Shown here piece by piece: positions 7,976 to 16,630 of a stretch of DNA of 38,693 bases. The stretch spans positions 1-38,693 of the forward strand of contig NZ_KB898383.1 in NCBI RefSeq assembly GCF_000377565.1, written 5' to 3'. The number at the start of each line of letters is the position of its first letter. Position 1 is the stretch's first letter. The notes beneath the pieces are model-generated. The model saw nothing but the letters and a program-made list of their open reading frames with translations. It was not told the origin of the DNA and ran no database searches. This DNA is from Rhizobium sp. 2MFCol3.1. Its GTDB lineage: Bacteria; Pseudomonadota; Alphaproteobacteria; Rhizobiales; Rhizobiaceae. Position numbers and translations under genes: made by a program.

Positions 7976-10900
7976 ATGGCCAAGTTTTTCATCCGACGTC
8001 CGATCTTTGCGTGGGTCATAGCGATCACGATCATGCTCGCGGGCGTGCTGGCGATCTTCACGCTGTCGATCTCGCAGTACCCGGATATTGCGCCGACCAC
8101 CGTGCGCATCAACGCCACCTATCGCGGCGCCAGCGCTGAAACGGTCGAGAAATCGGTGACGACGATCATCGAGGACGGCATGACCGGCCTCGACGACCTC
8201 ACCTATATGACCTCGACCTCGTCCACCGGCTCGGCCAGCATCTCGCTGACTTTCGGCACGGCGGCCGATCCCGATATCGCCCAGGTGCAGGTGCAGAACA
8301 AGCTGCAGCTGGTGCAGTCCCAGCTGCCGAGCGACGTCATCGACGCCGGCATCAGCGTCACCCGCTCGACGTCGAGTATCCTTCTCGTCGGCGCGCTGGT
8401 GTCGACCGACGGCAAGCGCAACTCCGTCGATCTCGGCAACATCCTGTCCAACTCTGTCGAAAAACAGGTACAGCGCCTGGAAGGCGTCGGCAGCGTCAAT
8501 ATCTTCGGCTCCGGCTACGCCATGCGCGTCTGGCTCGACCCCTACAAGCTGGTCAAGTATCAGCTGACGACGGGCGACGTGACCTCGGCGATCGAGGCGC
8601 AGAACACGCAGGTATCCGTGGGTTCGCTCGGCGCCCAGCCTTCCGTCGAAGGCCAGCAGATGAACGTCACGATCACCGCGCAGAGCCAGCTGACCACCGT
8701 TTCCGACTTCGAGCACATCATCTTGAAGGTCGAGAAGGACGGCTCGACGGTTCGCTTGAGCGACATCGCGCGCATCGAGATCGGCCAGGAAAGCTATGGC
8801 GGCTCCTCGCGCTACAATGCCCAGCCGTCGAGTGGCTTCGCCGTCAACCTCGCGATCGGCGCCAACGCCATCGATACCGCCGGCCGTGTCCGAACCGCGC
8901 TCGATTCCATTTCCAAGGGCCTGCCCGAGGGCGTGGAGATCACCTATCCCTACGACACGACGCCCTTCGTCGAGCTGTCGATCGAAAAGGTCGTGCACAC
9001 GCTGATCGAAGCGATCGTGCTCGTCTTCGTCGTTCTTCTGGTTTTCCTGCAGAACTTCCGCGCGACGCTCATTCCGACCATCGCGGTCCCCGTCGTTCTG
9101 CTCGGAACCTTCGGCATCCTTGCCGCGACGGGCTATTCGATCAACACGCTGACCATGTTCGCCATGGTGCTTGCCATCGGCCTGCTCGTCGACGACGCCA
9201 TCGTCGTCGTCGAGAACGTCGAGCGCATCATGACCGAGGAGAAGCTGTCGCCGATGGAGGCCACCGAGAAATCGATGGGCGAAATCACCGGCGCGATCGT
9301 CGGCATCGCGCTCGTCCTGACGGCCGTCTTCATTCCGATGGCCTTCTTCGGCGGCTCGACCGGCATCATCTACCGCCAGTTCTCCGTCACCATCGTCTCG
9401 GCGATGCTGCTCTCGGCGCTGGTTGCCATTGTGCTCACGCCGGCGCTCTGCGCCACGATGCTGAAGCCGGTGCATGACCACAAGAAGAACCGTGCCAGCG
9501 AGTGGTTCAACCGCAATTTCAACCGCTCCACCAATGGCTATGTCCGCTCGATCGGCTATCTCCTGAAGCGGCCGGCGCGCGTGATGATCGTCTTCCTTCT
9601 GGTCGGCGTCGGCTGCGCCTATTTCTTCACCCGCCTTCCCAGCTCGTTCCTGCCGCAGGAAGACCAGGGCGTACTGCTCAATATCGTGACGACGCCTCCG
9701 GGCTCCACGAGCCAGCAGACCCAGGCCGTCGTGGAAAAGGTCGAGAACTACTACCGCGAAAACGAAAAGGACGCCGTGCAGTCGGTGTTCGGCGCGCTTG
9801 GCTTCGGCTTCAACGGCTCCGGCCAGAACAGCGCCATCGTCTTCACCAAGCTCAAGGATTTCGCCGAGCGCACGGACGACAATCTGCATGCGCAGGCGGT
9901 CGCGACGCGCGCGCTCGGCGCATTCCGGCAGATCCGCGAAGCCCAGGTCTTCGCGCTGCTGCCGCCGGCGATCCAGGGTCTCGGCGTCTCCAGCGGCTTC
10001 TCCATGTATCTCGTCGATACCGGCGGTCACGGCACAGAGGCGCTCGATGCGGCGTCCAAGCGCCTGATCAGCATGGCCAACACGAGCGGCAAGGTCGTGG
10101 CGTTGCGCAGCAACAACAAGGAAGTCGAGCCGCAGATGAAGATCATCATCGACCAGGAGAAGATCGGCGCCATGGGTGTCGACATCTCCGCGGTCAATTC
10201 GATGCTCTCGGTCATCTTCACCGGTCGCGACGTCAACGACTTCACGCTGAACGGCGAGATCAAGCCGGTCTACGTCCAGGGCGATGCACCCTTCCGCATG
10301 CAGCCCAATGACCTAGACCACTGGTATGCCCGCAACACCAATGGCGAGATGGTCCCCTTCTCGGCCTTCACCCGCACCGAATGGGTGAAGGGCGCCCCGA
10401 CGCTCGCCCGCTTCAACGCGGTGAGCGCCATCCCGCTCGACGGCGCATCCGCGCCCGGCGTCAGCTCCGGCGACGCGATGAACGCCATGGAAGATCTGAC
10501 GGCGCAGCTCGGCGGCGGCTATACCGTCGCCTGGCAGGGCATCTCCTATCAGGAACGCCTGTCCGGTTCGCAGGCGCCGATGCTCTACGCCATCTCGGTT
10601 CTCGTCGTCTTCCTCTGCCTCGCAGCACTCTATGAAAGCTGGTCGATCCCGTTCTCGGTCATCATGGCCGTTCCGGTCGGCGTGCTCGGCGCGCTCGTCG
10701 CGGCAACCGTTTTCGGCCAGGCAAACGACGTCTATTTCAAGGTCGGCCTGCTCACGACCATCGGTCTGGCGGCGAAGAACGCGATTCTCATCGTGGAGTT
10801 CGCCAAGGACCGAATGGAGACGGGCATGGGCATCATCGATGCGACGCTGGAGGCCGCAAGGCTGCGTCTGCGACCGATCATCATGACGTCGCTGGCCTTC

Positions 10901-11080
10901 ATCCTCGGCGTCGTGCCGCTGGCGATCGCCACCGGTGCGGGCTCGGCTGCGCAGAACGCGATCGGTATCGGCGTGCTTGGCGGCATGCTGTTTGCGACCG
11001 CGCTCGGCATTTTCTTCGTGCCATCATTCTTTGTGGTTATCCGCCGCGTCTTCTCGCGACGTCAAAAAAATGAGGTATGA
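7976..11080 (+). CDS. RND multidrug efflux pump, inner-membrane permease (AcrB/MexB, HAE1 type)
   Basis: This 1034-residue proton-driven exporter has the usual length and layout: a first membrane helix (about 10-30), a large periplasmic loop with the porter-domain start SQYPDIAPTTVRI, a group of membrane helices around 335-560, a second periplasmic loop, and a final helix group from about 870. The proton-relay aspartates are present as the pair Asp406-Asp407 in LLVDDAIVVVENVER, and the partner lysine as Lys934 in GLAAKNAILIVEF, so the pump should be active. It removes hydrophobic or amphiphilic compounds; the actual substrates cannot be read. AGGAA precedes the ATG. It probably shares a transcript with the adaptor; the channel gene follows after 159 bases. 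Confidence 0.95.
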   Translation: MAKFFIRRPIFAWVIAITIMLAGVLAIFTLSISQYPDIAPTTVRINATYRGASAETVEKSVTTIIEDGMTGLDDLTYMTSTSSTGSASISLTFGTAADPDIAQVQVQNKLQLVQSQLPSDVIDAGISVTRSTSSILLVGALVSTDGKRNSVDLGNILSNSVEKQVQRLEGVGSVNIFGSGYAMRVWLDPYKLVKYQLTTGDVTSAIEAQNTQVSVGSLGAQPSVEGQQMNVTITAQSQLTTVSDFEHIILKVEKDGSTVRLSDIARIEIGQESYGGSSRYNAQPSSGFAVNLAIGANAIDTAGRVRTALDSISKGLPEGVEITYPYDTTPFVELSIEKVVHTLIEAIVLVFVVLLVFLQNFRATLIPTIAVPVVLLGTFGILAATGYSINTLTMFAMVLAIGLLVDDAIVVVENVERIMTEEKLSPMEATEKSMGEITGAIVGIALVLTAVFIPMAFFGGSTGIIYRQFSVTIVSAMLLSALVAIVLTPALCATMLKPVHDHKKNRASEWFNRNFNRSTNGYVRSIGYLLKRPARVMIVFLLVGVGCAYFFTRLPSSFLPQEDQGVLLNIVTTPPGSTSQQTQAVVEKVENYYRENEKDAVQSVFGALGFGFNGSGQNSAIVFTKLKDFAERTDDNLHAQAVATRALGAFRQIREAQVFALLPPAIQGLGVSSGFSMYLVDTGGHGTEALDAASKRLISMANTSGKVVALRSNNKEVEPQMKIIIDQEKIGAMGVDISAVNSMLSVIFTGRDVNDFTLNGEIKPVYVQGDAPFRMQPNDLDHWYARNTNGEMVPFSAFTRTEWVKGAPTLARFNAVSAIPLDGASAPGVSSGDAMNAMEDLTAQLGGGYTVAWQGISYQERLSGSQAPMLYAISVLVVFLCLAALYESWSIPFSVIMAVPVGVLGALVAATVFGQANDVYFKVGLLTTIGLAAKNAILIVEFAKDRMETGMGIIDATLEAARLRLRPIIMTSLAFILGVVPLAIATGAGSAAQNAIGIGVLGGMLFATALGIFFVPSFFVVIRRVFSRRQKNEV

Positions 11081-11239
11081 GTGTGACATATCTGCACTGT
11101 GAGAAAGTGAGACTCATTGATACATTGCCGCGAACTGCTTCGGGATGGCGTTTCTCGTTTGAGCGAAGCGCGGCCGATAGTGAAGCATGATCGCTTCTGA
11201 CATGAATAATTTTTTGGTCGAGTTACAGGAAGATAGTTA

Positions 11240-12688
11240 ATGGCGTCTTTTCGTTTTGCCTCTCCGGCATTGTTGCTATTGCTCGCGGGCTGTGTGAGCG
11301 GCCCGGATCATGTTCCCCCGGAGATGCCCCTCCCGGCCAAGTTCAATGAAGGCTCTGCCAAGGCCGACGGCGACGTCTCGACGGTCGCATGGTGGACCGC
11401 CTATCGCGACACCCGCCTGAACGGACTGGTCACCGAGGGCCTCAATGAGAACCTGTCGATCCAGCAGTCGCTGGAGCGCATCAATGCCGCTGCCAGCAAT
11501 GTCACGGTGGCGGGCGCCGGCGCCCTGCCGAGCCTGACGGTCGGCGCCGACCATACCGTCAGCGGCAGCATGGGCGAACGCCGCACCTCGATTGGTGCCA
11601 CCAACACGACCGGCGCCAGCGCCAATGTCGGCTGGCTGCTCGATCTGTTCGGCCAGTATCGCCGTTCGAAGGAAAGCGCCCAGGCCTCGCTCGACGCCGC
11701 CTACTCGACCGCCGACGTTGCCAAGCTCACCTATCTCCAGGATCTGGTGAACTCCTACATCAACGCCCGCTACTACCAGGAGCGCATCGCGCTCTCCAGG
11801 GCCAACCTGAAATCGCGCCAGGAAACCTACGAGCTGACCAAGTTCCAGCTCGATGCCGGTGCAGCATCGCGTCTCGACGTCGTGCAGGCCGAAGGTCTGG
11901 TTCAGTCGACCCAGGCTGAAATTCCGGGTCTGGAAACCAACTTCCGCGTCGCCGCCCATCATATCGCCACCCTGCTCGGCAAGCCGGCCGGCTCGATGGT
12001 CGCCGAACTGCAGCGCGGCGGCTCGCAGCCGGTCTTCCGCGCCGGCATCATCTCCGGCGTTCCGGCCGACCTGATCCGCAATCGTCCCGACATCCGTGTC
12101 GCCGAGCGCAATCTGGCCGCCGCCACCGCCAATATCGGCGTGGCCATGTCGCGCCTCTATCCGACGATCTCGCTCTCCGGCTCGATCTCGCCGTCCTTCA
12201 TCAATCCGGCCGGCGGCCGTGGCGGCAACTTGACCAGCTGGTCCTTCGGCCCGACGCTGACGCTCCCGATCTTCGACGGCGGTAGCCTGCGCGCCAATGT
12301 CGACATCGCCAAGTCCGACGCCAAGACCCAGTATCTTGCCTGGAAGCAGGCGGTTCTGCAGGCGGTCGAGGAAGTGGAAAACGCGCTGTCGGCGGTTCGC
12401 CGCGATGCGCAGACGGTTGCCGCACTGCGCGCCCAGGTCAAGACGACCCAGGAAACGCTCGATCTGTCGACCGCCAGCTACAAGGACGGCGCCTCCTCGC
12501 TGCTCGACGTCCTCGACGCCCAGCGTCAGGTCTCGCTCGCCCAGGCCAGCCTGGCCGCCGCTGTCCAGCAGATGGCAACCGACTACGTCGCACTCAACGT
12601 CGCCATCGGCGGCGGCTACAACCCGGGCGGCAACACCGCCCCGGTCAAGCCGGTTGCCGCAAAGGCAAGCACTGCAAAGGCAGGCTGA
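11240..12688 (+). CDS. Outer-membrane efflux channel lipoprotein (OprM/NodT family)
   Basis: The 482-residue protein starts with a lipoprotein signal peptide ending LAGC (acylated Cys18). It contains two OEP repeats (about 60-245 and 265-455). Long Ala/Gln-rich helices form the periplasmic tunnel, and VPADLIRNRPDIRVAERNLA is the conserved start of the second repeat. It would dock to the adaptor and pump encoded upstream, completing a TolC-type conduit. The gap of 159 bases to the pump gene is larger than the others in the operon and could hold an extra promoter, but I see no convincing one. AGGAAG lies upstream of the ATG. A strong terminator follows. Confidence 0.93.
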   Translation: MASFRFASPALLLLLAGCVSGPDHVPPEMPLPAKFNEGSAKADGDVSTVAWWTAYRDTRLNGLVTEGLNENLSIQQSLERINAAASNVTVAGAGALPSLTVGADHTVSGSMGERRTSIGATNTTGASANVGWLLDLFGQYRRSKESAQASLDAAYSTADVAKLTYLQDLVNSYINARYYQERIALSRANLKSRQETYELTKFQLDAGAASRLDVVQAEGLVQSTQAEIPGLETNFRVAAHHIATLLGKPAGSMVAELQRGGSQPVFRAGIISGVPADLIRNRPDIRVAERNLAAATANIGVAMSRLYPTISLSGSISPSFINPAGGRGGNLTSWSFGPTLTLPIFDGGSLRANVDIAKSDAKTQYLAWKQAVLQAVEEVENALSAVRRDAQTVAALRAQVKTTQETLDLSTASYKDGASSLLDVLDAQRQVSLAQASLAAAVQQMATDYVALNVAIGGGYNPGGNTAPVKPVAAKASTAKAG

Positions 12689-12706
12689 GACCACAGCAAT
12701 TGATGA

Positions 12707-12733
12707 AAAGCCCCGGTTCGCCGGGGCTTTTTT
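12707..12733 (+). terminator. Rho-independent terminator of the efflux operon
   Basis: A 10-bp stem AAAGCCCCGG/CCGGGGCTTT (12707-12716 with 12721-12730) with loop TTCG is followed by TTT. It closes the RND operon. Confidence 0.9.
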
Positions 12734-12815
12734 GTTTCTGGAGATACCCGCGATTGCGGAAAATCGCAAAGCGGCGCAAGATTGGATTCGACAACGACGA
12801 CGACGTCATGTACGC

Positions 12816-12838
12816 ATTGGTTAAACGATTAATCCAAT
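12816..12838. promoter_or_regulatory. Probable LacI-family operator before the purine-salvage operon
   Basis: TTAAACGATTAA (12821-12832) is a near-palindrome with the central CG typical of LacI-family operators. It is framed by a perfect ATTGG/CCAAT pair (12816-12820 with 12834-12838). It lies 12 bases before the start of the LacI-type gene, consistent with autorepression of the whole operon. Binding is inferred. Confidence 0.55.
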
Positions 12839-12850
12839 CCGTCTGATATC

Positions 12851-13930
12851 ATGCCTCCAGCCCGACCGGGACCAAATCTGAGCAGGATCGCAACGTCGCT
12901 TGGCGTCTCCGTCGCGACGGTGTCGAACGCGCTCTCCGGCAAAGGCCGTGTGTCCGAACAGCTCGCCGAGCGGATCCGCGAACACGCGGCCGAAATGGGC
13001 TATGTCCCGAGCCAGGCGGCACGCGCGCTGCGCACCGGCCGCAGCGGCGTCATCGGTCTGGTACTGCCTGATATCGCCAATCCGCTCTTCCCCAAGCTCG
13101 CGCAGGCGATCGAATTCGCCGCCACATCGGCCGGCTACGGCGTCCTCATCGCCGACTCCCGCGGCAACATCACCGCGCAGACCGAAGCCATCAACCGGTT
13201 GGTCGAGCGCGGGGTCGAGGGCCTTGTCATCGTGCCGCGCCGCGCGACCCGCATCTCCGCCGCGAGCTGTCCCGTCGCCGTCATCGACACCGCCTCGACA
13301 CCCGGCAACACGGTCGCCGCCGACCACTGGCAGGGCGGTCGCGATATCGCGGACCATCTGGCCGAACTCGGCCACAAGCGCATCCTTGTCATCGGCAACA
13401 ATCCCGAATCCAACGTTCAGAACGATCGCGTCGGCGGCATCCGCTCCGGATTGCGCCCCGACATGCAGTCCTCCACCCTTTGGGTCGAGCGCCTGGAACG
13501 CGAGAACGGCATGGGCTGCACCCTCGGCCTCGCCGAAAAGGTTCGTGAAGGCTACACCGCCTTTGCAGCACTTTCCGACCTGCAGGCGCTGAGGGCGCTC
13601 ACCGAACTGCAGCGCGACGGCATCGTCGTTCCCGATATGGCAAGCGTCACCGGCTTCGACGACCTGATCTTCTCCCCCGTGATCACGCCGAGCCTGACGA
13701 CGGTCGCGATGGACATGGCGACGATCGCCGATGTCGCCATCTCGTCGCTCCTGAAAACCATACAGGCAAACGGCAGCCGCGAAGGCGTGCTGGTCAGCGC
13801 CGACACCGATCGGGTGCCCATGCAGCTGATCGTTCGCCAATCATCGGGCCCAGTCGATCCGACCAATCGCGATCCGACCAATAGCGACCCAAGCAAACTG
13901 GACCTAGCCTCTCAGACGGAGAATTCCTGA
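12851..13930 (+). CDS. LacI-family transcriptional regulator of a purine-nucleoside uptake operon
   Basis: The 359-residue protein has the N-terminal LacI helix-turn-helix LSRIATSLGVSVATVSNALS (10-29) and the hinge PSQAARALRTGRSGVIGLVLPD, followed by a periplasmic-binding-protein-like effector domain (about 62-340). It is the first gene of an operon with a transporter, a nucleoside hydrolase and adenine deaminase, and its stop is one base from the next start; a purine or nucleoside effector is therefore likely (inference). The C-terminus has an unusual tail with a repeated DPTN motif from a 15-bp tandem duplication. The start has no strong ribosome-binding site. A LacI-type palindrome sits 12 bases upstream. 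Confidence 0.9.
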   Translation: MPPARPGPNLSRIATSLGVSVATVSNALSGKGRVSEQLAERIREHAAEMGYVPSQAARALRTGRSGVIGLVLPDIANPLFPKLAQAIEFAATSAGYGVLIADSRGNITAQTEAINRLVERGVEGLVIVPRRATRISAASCPVAVIDTASTPGNTVAADHWQGGRDIADHLAELGHKRILVIGNNPESNVQNDRVGGIRSGLRPDMQSSTLWVERLERENGMGCTLGLAEKVREGYTAFAALSDLQALRALTELQRDGIVVPDMASVTGFDDLIFSPVITPSLTTVAMDMATIADVAISSLLKTIQANGSREGVLVSADTDRVPMQLIVRQSSGPVDPTNRDPTNSDPSKLDLASQTENS

Positions 13931-13931
13931 C

Positions 13932-14954
13932 ATGAAGCATGCCCTCATCGCCTCGGCGGCCCTTCTGGCCCTCACGCCCGTCGCCGCCAGCGCTCAGGAA
14001 AAGACGCTCACCATCTCCGTCTATGCCTTCGCGCAGGATGACTTCAAATCGATCGTCTACGATCCCTTCGAAGCCAAATGCGGCTGCAAGCTGGTGGTGG
14101 AAACCGGCAACAGCGTCGAGCGTCTGGCGAAGATGGAAGCCAACAAGGCCAACCCCGTCGTCGATATGGCCGTCGTCTCCATGGCCGATGCACTGTCGGC
14201 CACCCGCAAGGGCCTGATCGACAAGATCGATACGTCGAAGCTCACCAATTTCGACAAGCTCTACGACCTCGCCAAGGATCCGAACGGCGACGGTATGAGC
14301 GTCGGCTACACCTTCTACGCCACCTCGATCGCCTACCGCTCCGACAAGATGAAGATCGAGAGCTGGGCCGACCTCCTGAAACCTGAATATGTCGGCCACG
14401 TCGCCTTCCCGAACGTCACCACCAACCAGGGCCCGCCCGCGCTCTACATGCTCGGCCTCGCGCTCGGCAGCGACAACGCGGACCTGAAGGCGCCGATCGC
14501 GGCCGTCGGCGAAAAGAAGGACGACATCGTCACCTTCTATGAAAAGTCCTCGCAGCTGGTGCAGCTGATGCAGCAGGAAGAAATCTGGGCCGCCCCGATC
14601 GGCCGCTTCTCCTGGGCCGGCTTCACCAAGCTCGACGTGCCCGTTGCCTGGGCCACCCCCAAGGAAGGCCAGACCGGCGGCATGAACGTCATGGTCATGA
14701 CCAAGGGCTCGAAGAACCAGGACCTCGCGCTGCAGTTCATGGATTTCTGGCTCTCCACCGAGATCCAGACCAAGCTCGCCGAAAAGCTGGTCGACAGCCC
14801 GGCCAACAAGGAGGTGAAGGTCTCCGACGAAGCCGCCAACAACCTCACCTACGGCGAAGACACGGTGAAGAACCTCAAGCTCATCCCCTCGGCAGCAGCC
14901 CTCGATAACCGCGCCGGCTGGCTGAAGGATTGGAACGACACGGTCGGCCAGTAA
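13932..14954 (+). CDS. ABC transporter substrate-binding protein, polyamine-type (PotD/AfuA-like fold)
   Basis: This 340-residue periplasmic binding protein has a cleavable signal peptide (about 1-21, ending AASA before QE). The mature start TLTISVYAFAQDDFKSIVYDPFEAKCGCK and later segments (SVERLAKMEANKANPVVDMA, GRFSWAGFTKL) fit the extracellular solute-binding group that serves spermidine/putrescine-type importers. The neighbouring enzymes cleave nucleosides and deaminate adenine, so I infer that the ligand is a purine, nucleoside or related compound and not a polyamine. The gene follows the regulator directly. A hairpin lies between its stop and the first permease gene, which often allows more binding protein than membrane subunits to be made. 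Confidence 0.85.
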   Translation: MKHALIASAALLALTPVAASAQEKTLTISVYAFAQDDFKSIVYDPFEAKCGCKLVVETGNSVERLAKMEANKANPVVDMAVVSMADALSATRKGLIDKIDTSKLTNFDKLYDLAKDPNGDGMSVGYTFYATSIAYRSDKMKIESWADLLKPEYVGHVAFPNVTTNQGPPALYMLGLALGSDNADLKAPIAAVGEKKDDIVTFYEKSSQLVQLMQQEEIWAAPIGRFSWAGFTKLDVPVAWATPKEGQTGGMNVMVMTKGSKNQDLALQFMDFWLSTEIQTKLAEKLVDSPANKEVKVSDEAANNLTYGEDTVKNLKLIPSAAALDNRAGWLKDWNDTVGQ

Positions 14955-14973
14955 CGGTCGAGAGACACCGAAA

Positions 14974-14997
14974 CGGCTCCGGCACCGGCTGGAGCCG
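14974..14997 (+). promoter_or_regulatory. Intercistronic hairpin between binding-protein and permease genes
   Basis: CGGCTCC (14974-14980) pairs with GGAGCCG (14991-14997) over a 10-base loop, with no T tract. Such hairpins after binding-protein genes commonly stabilise the upstream mRNA or partly terminate it. Confidence 0.5.
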
Positions 14998-15026
14998 CCT
15001 TATGCGATTGCTCTGAAAGACGCCTC

Positions 15027-15854
15027 ATGTTTCAAAACCGCACGGAAGCCCTGGCGCTTGCCTTGCCCGCGGCCCTGTTCGCCGCGCTGGTCTTCCTGCT
15101 GCCCGTCGTCATCCTTCTCTCCGAAGGATTTCACATCGACGGCAGCTGGACGCTCAGCGCCTATACCGGCTTCTTCTCGCAATCGCTGAATCGCACGGTC
15201 TTCCTGCGCACCTTCAAGCTCGGCCTCGAAGTGACCGCCGTATCCGCCGTCATCGGCTATGCCGCGGCCTTTGCCATCGTCAACCTGCCGCCGAAGGGCA
15301 AGGGCCGGATGATCGGCCTCGTCACATTGCCGCTGATGATCTCGCCCGTTGCCCGCACCTATGCCTGGATCGTCATCCTCGGCCGTACTGGCATCGTCAA
15401 CCAGGCGATCCAGGGCCTCGGGCTCAGCGACAGCCCGCTGCGCCTGCTTTTCACCGAGACCGCCGTCTTCATCGGCCTGCTGCAGCTGTTCCTGCCGCTG
15501 ATGATCCTCTCTCTGATCAGCGCGCTCGAAAACATGCCGAAGGACGCCATTCCCGCCGCCCGCGTGCTCGGCGCCAACTGGTTTCAGGTGTTCTGGAAAG
15601 TGATCCTGCCTCTCACCCGCGAGGGCCTCGTCGTCGGCGGCACGCTCGTCTTCACCGGCTCGCTCACCGCCTATATCACCCCCGCCGTGCTCGGCGGCTC
15701 CAAGGTGCTGATGCTGGAAACCCTGCTCTACCAGCAGGTCTCCGTCGCCAACGACTTCGTCGCCGCCAGCGTCATCGCCTTCATGCTGATCGTCATGAGC
15801 TTCGCCGCCAACATCCTGCTCAAGCGTCTGGCTACAGCGAGGAACAAGCGATGA
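15027..15854 (+). CDS. ABC transporter permease, PotB-like
   Basis: This 275-residue inner-membrane subunit of the importer has about six hydrophobic segments, the first at about 10-32. A coupling motif near residue 180 (AARVLGANWFQVFWKVILPL) is the EAA-type loop that contacts the ATPase. The length and the ...LPLMISPVARTYAWIVILG segment are typical of PotB/HisM-type permeases for polyamines and similar solutes. It overlaps the next permease gene by four bases (ATGA), so the two are translationally coupled and probably form a heterodimer. Confidence 0.88.
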   Translation: MFQNRTEALALALPAALFAALVFLLPVVILLSEGFHIDGSWTLSAYTGFFSQSLNRTVFLRTFKLGLEVTAVSAVIGYAAAFAIVNLPPKGKGRMIGLVTLPLMISPVARTYAWIVILGRTGIVNQAIQGLGLSDSPLRLLFTETAVFIGLLQLFLPLMILSLISALENMPKDAIPAARVLGANWFQVFWKVILPLTREGLVVGGTLVFTGSLTAYITPAVLGGSKVLMLETLLYQQVSVANDFVAASVIAFMLIVMSFAANILLKRLATARNKR

Positions 15855-16630
15855 CATCACGCATCCTTTCGCCGCTGGTGCTCGGCCTGCTCTTGATCTT
15901 CCTGATCGGCCCCTTCTTCATCATCATTGCCGCCTCGCTGTCGGCTGGTGACACGCTGGCCTTCCCGCCGCAGGGCCTGTCGCTGCGCTGGGTCTTCAAG
16001 GTATTTACCATCGACAGTTTCCGCGACAGTTTCGCCATGTCGATGCTGCTCGCGGTCGGCGGCACGCTGGCAGCGCTTGTCCTCGGCATCCCCGCCGCCT
16101 ACGCGCTGTCGCGCTACAAGCTGCCGGGCGCGGAAACCATCCGCACCATCGTCTCGTTGCCGATCATCGTGCCGGGGATCATCGTCGGCCTGGCGCTGCT
16201 GCGCTATCTGGTCGTGCCCTTCGGCTTCAACATCACGCTGGCGCTGTTCTTCGCCCACACGGCACTGGTGCTGCCCTATGCCGTGCGCGTCGTCTCCGCC
16301 AGCCTCAACAACCTGCGCTCCGATATCGAGGAAGCGGCCGTCCTGCTCGGCTCGTCGCGATCAGGCGCCTTCTTCCGCGTGGTGATGCCGAACATCCGCG
16401 GCGGCATCCTCGCCGCCTTCATCCTCGGCTTCGTCACCAGCTTCAACCAGGTGCCCGTCTCGCTCTTCCTGTCCGGTCCCGGTGTCCGCACGCTGCCGAT
16501 CGACATGCTGGGCTACATGGAAACCACGTACGACCCGTCGATCGCCGCGCTCTCGGCGCTGCTCGCCTTCCTGTCCATCGGCATCGTCTTCCTTGCCGAA
16601 CGCTTCCTGGGGTTCTCTCGCTATGTCTGA
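15851..16630 (+). CDS. ABC transporter permease, PotC-like
   Basis: This 259-residue second membrane subunit starts with a hydrophobic segment (LVLGLLLIFLIGPFFIIIAA) and has about six such segments. The EAA-type coupling loop reads DIEEAAVLLGSSRSGAFFRV near residue 157. It resembles PotC-type permeases. Its start overlaps the stop of the preceding permease by four bases and its end overlaps the ATPase gene by eight bases, which makes coupled translation very likely. Confidence 0.88.
   Translation: MTSRILSPLVLGLLLIFLIGPFFIIIAASLSAGDTLAFPPQGLSLRWVFKVFTIDSFRDSFAMSMLLAVGGTLAALVLGIPAAYALSRYKLPGAETIRTIVSLPIIVPGIIVGLALLRYLVVPFGFNITLALFFAHTALVLPYAVRVVSASLNNLRSDIEEAAVLLGSSRSGAFFRVVMPNIRGGILAAFILGFVTSFNQVPVSLFLSGPGVRTLPIDMLGYMETTYDPSIAALSALLAFLSIGIVFLAERFLGFSRYV

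Noticed and set aside
6743..10030. 1095-codon minus-strand frame opposite the RND adaptor and pump genes
   Set aside because: It is a shadow of GC-rich codon bias. It is rich in Arg, Asp, His and Gly, has no domain, and overlaps two well-recognised genes.
11276..12769. 497-codon minus-strand frame opposite the outer-membrane channel gene
   Set aside because: Shadow frame; it runs through the terminator and has no start signal.
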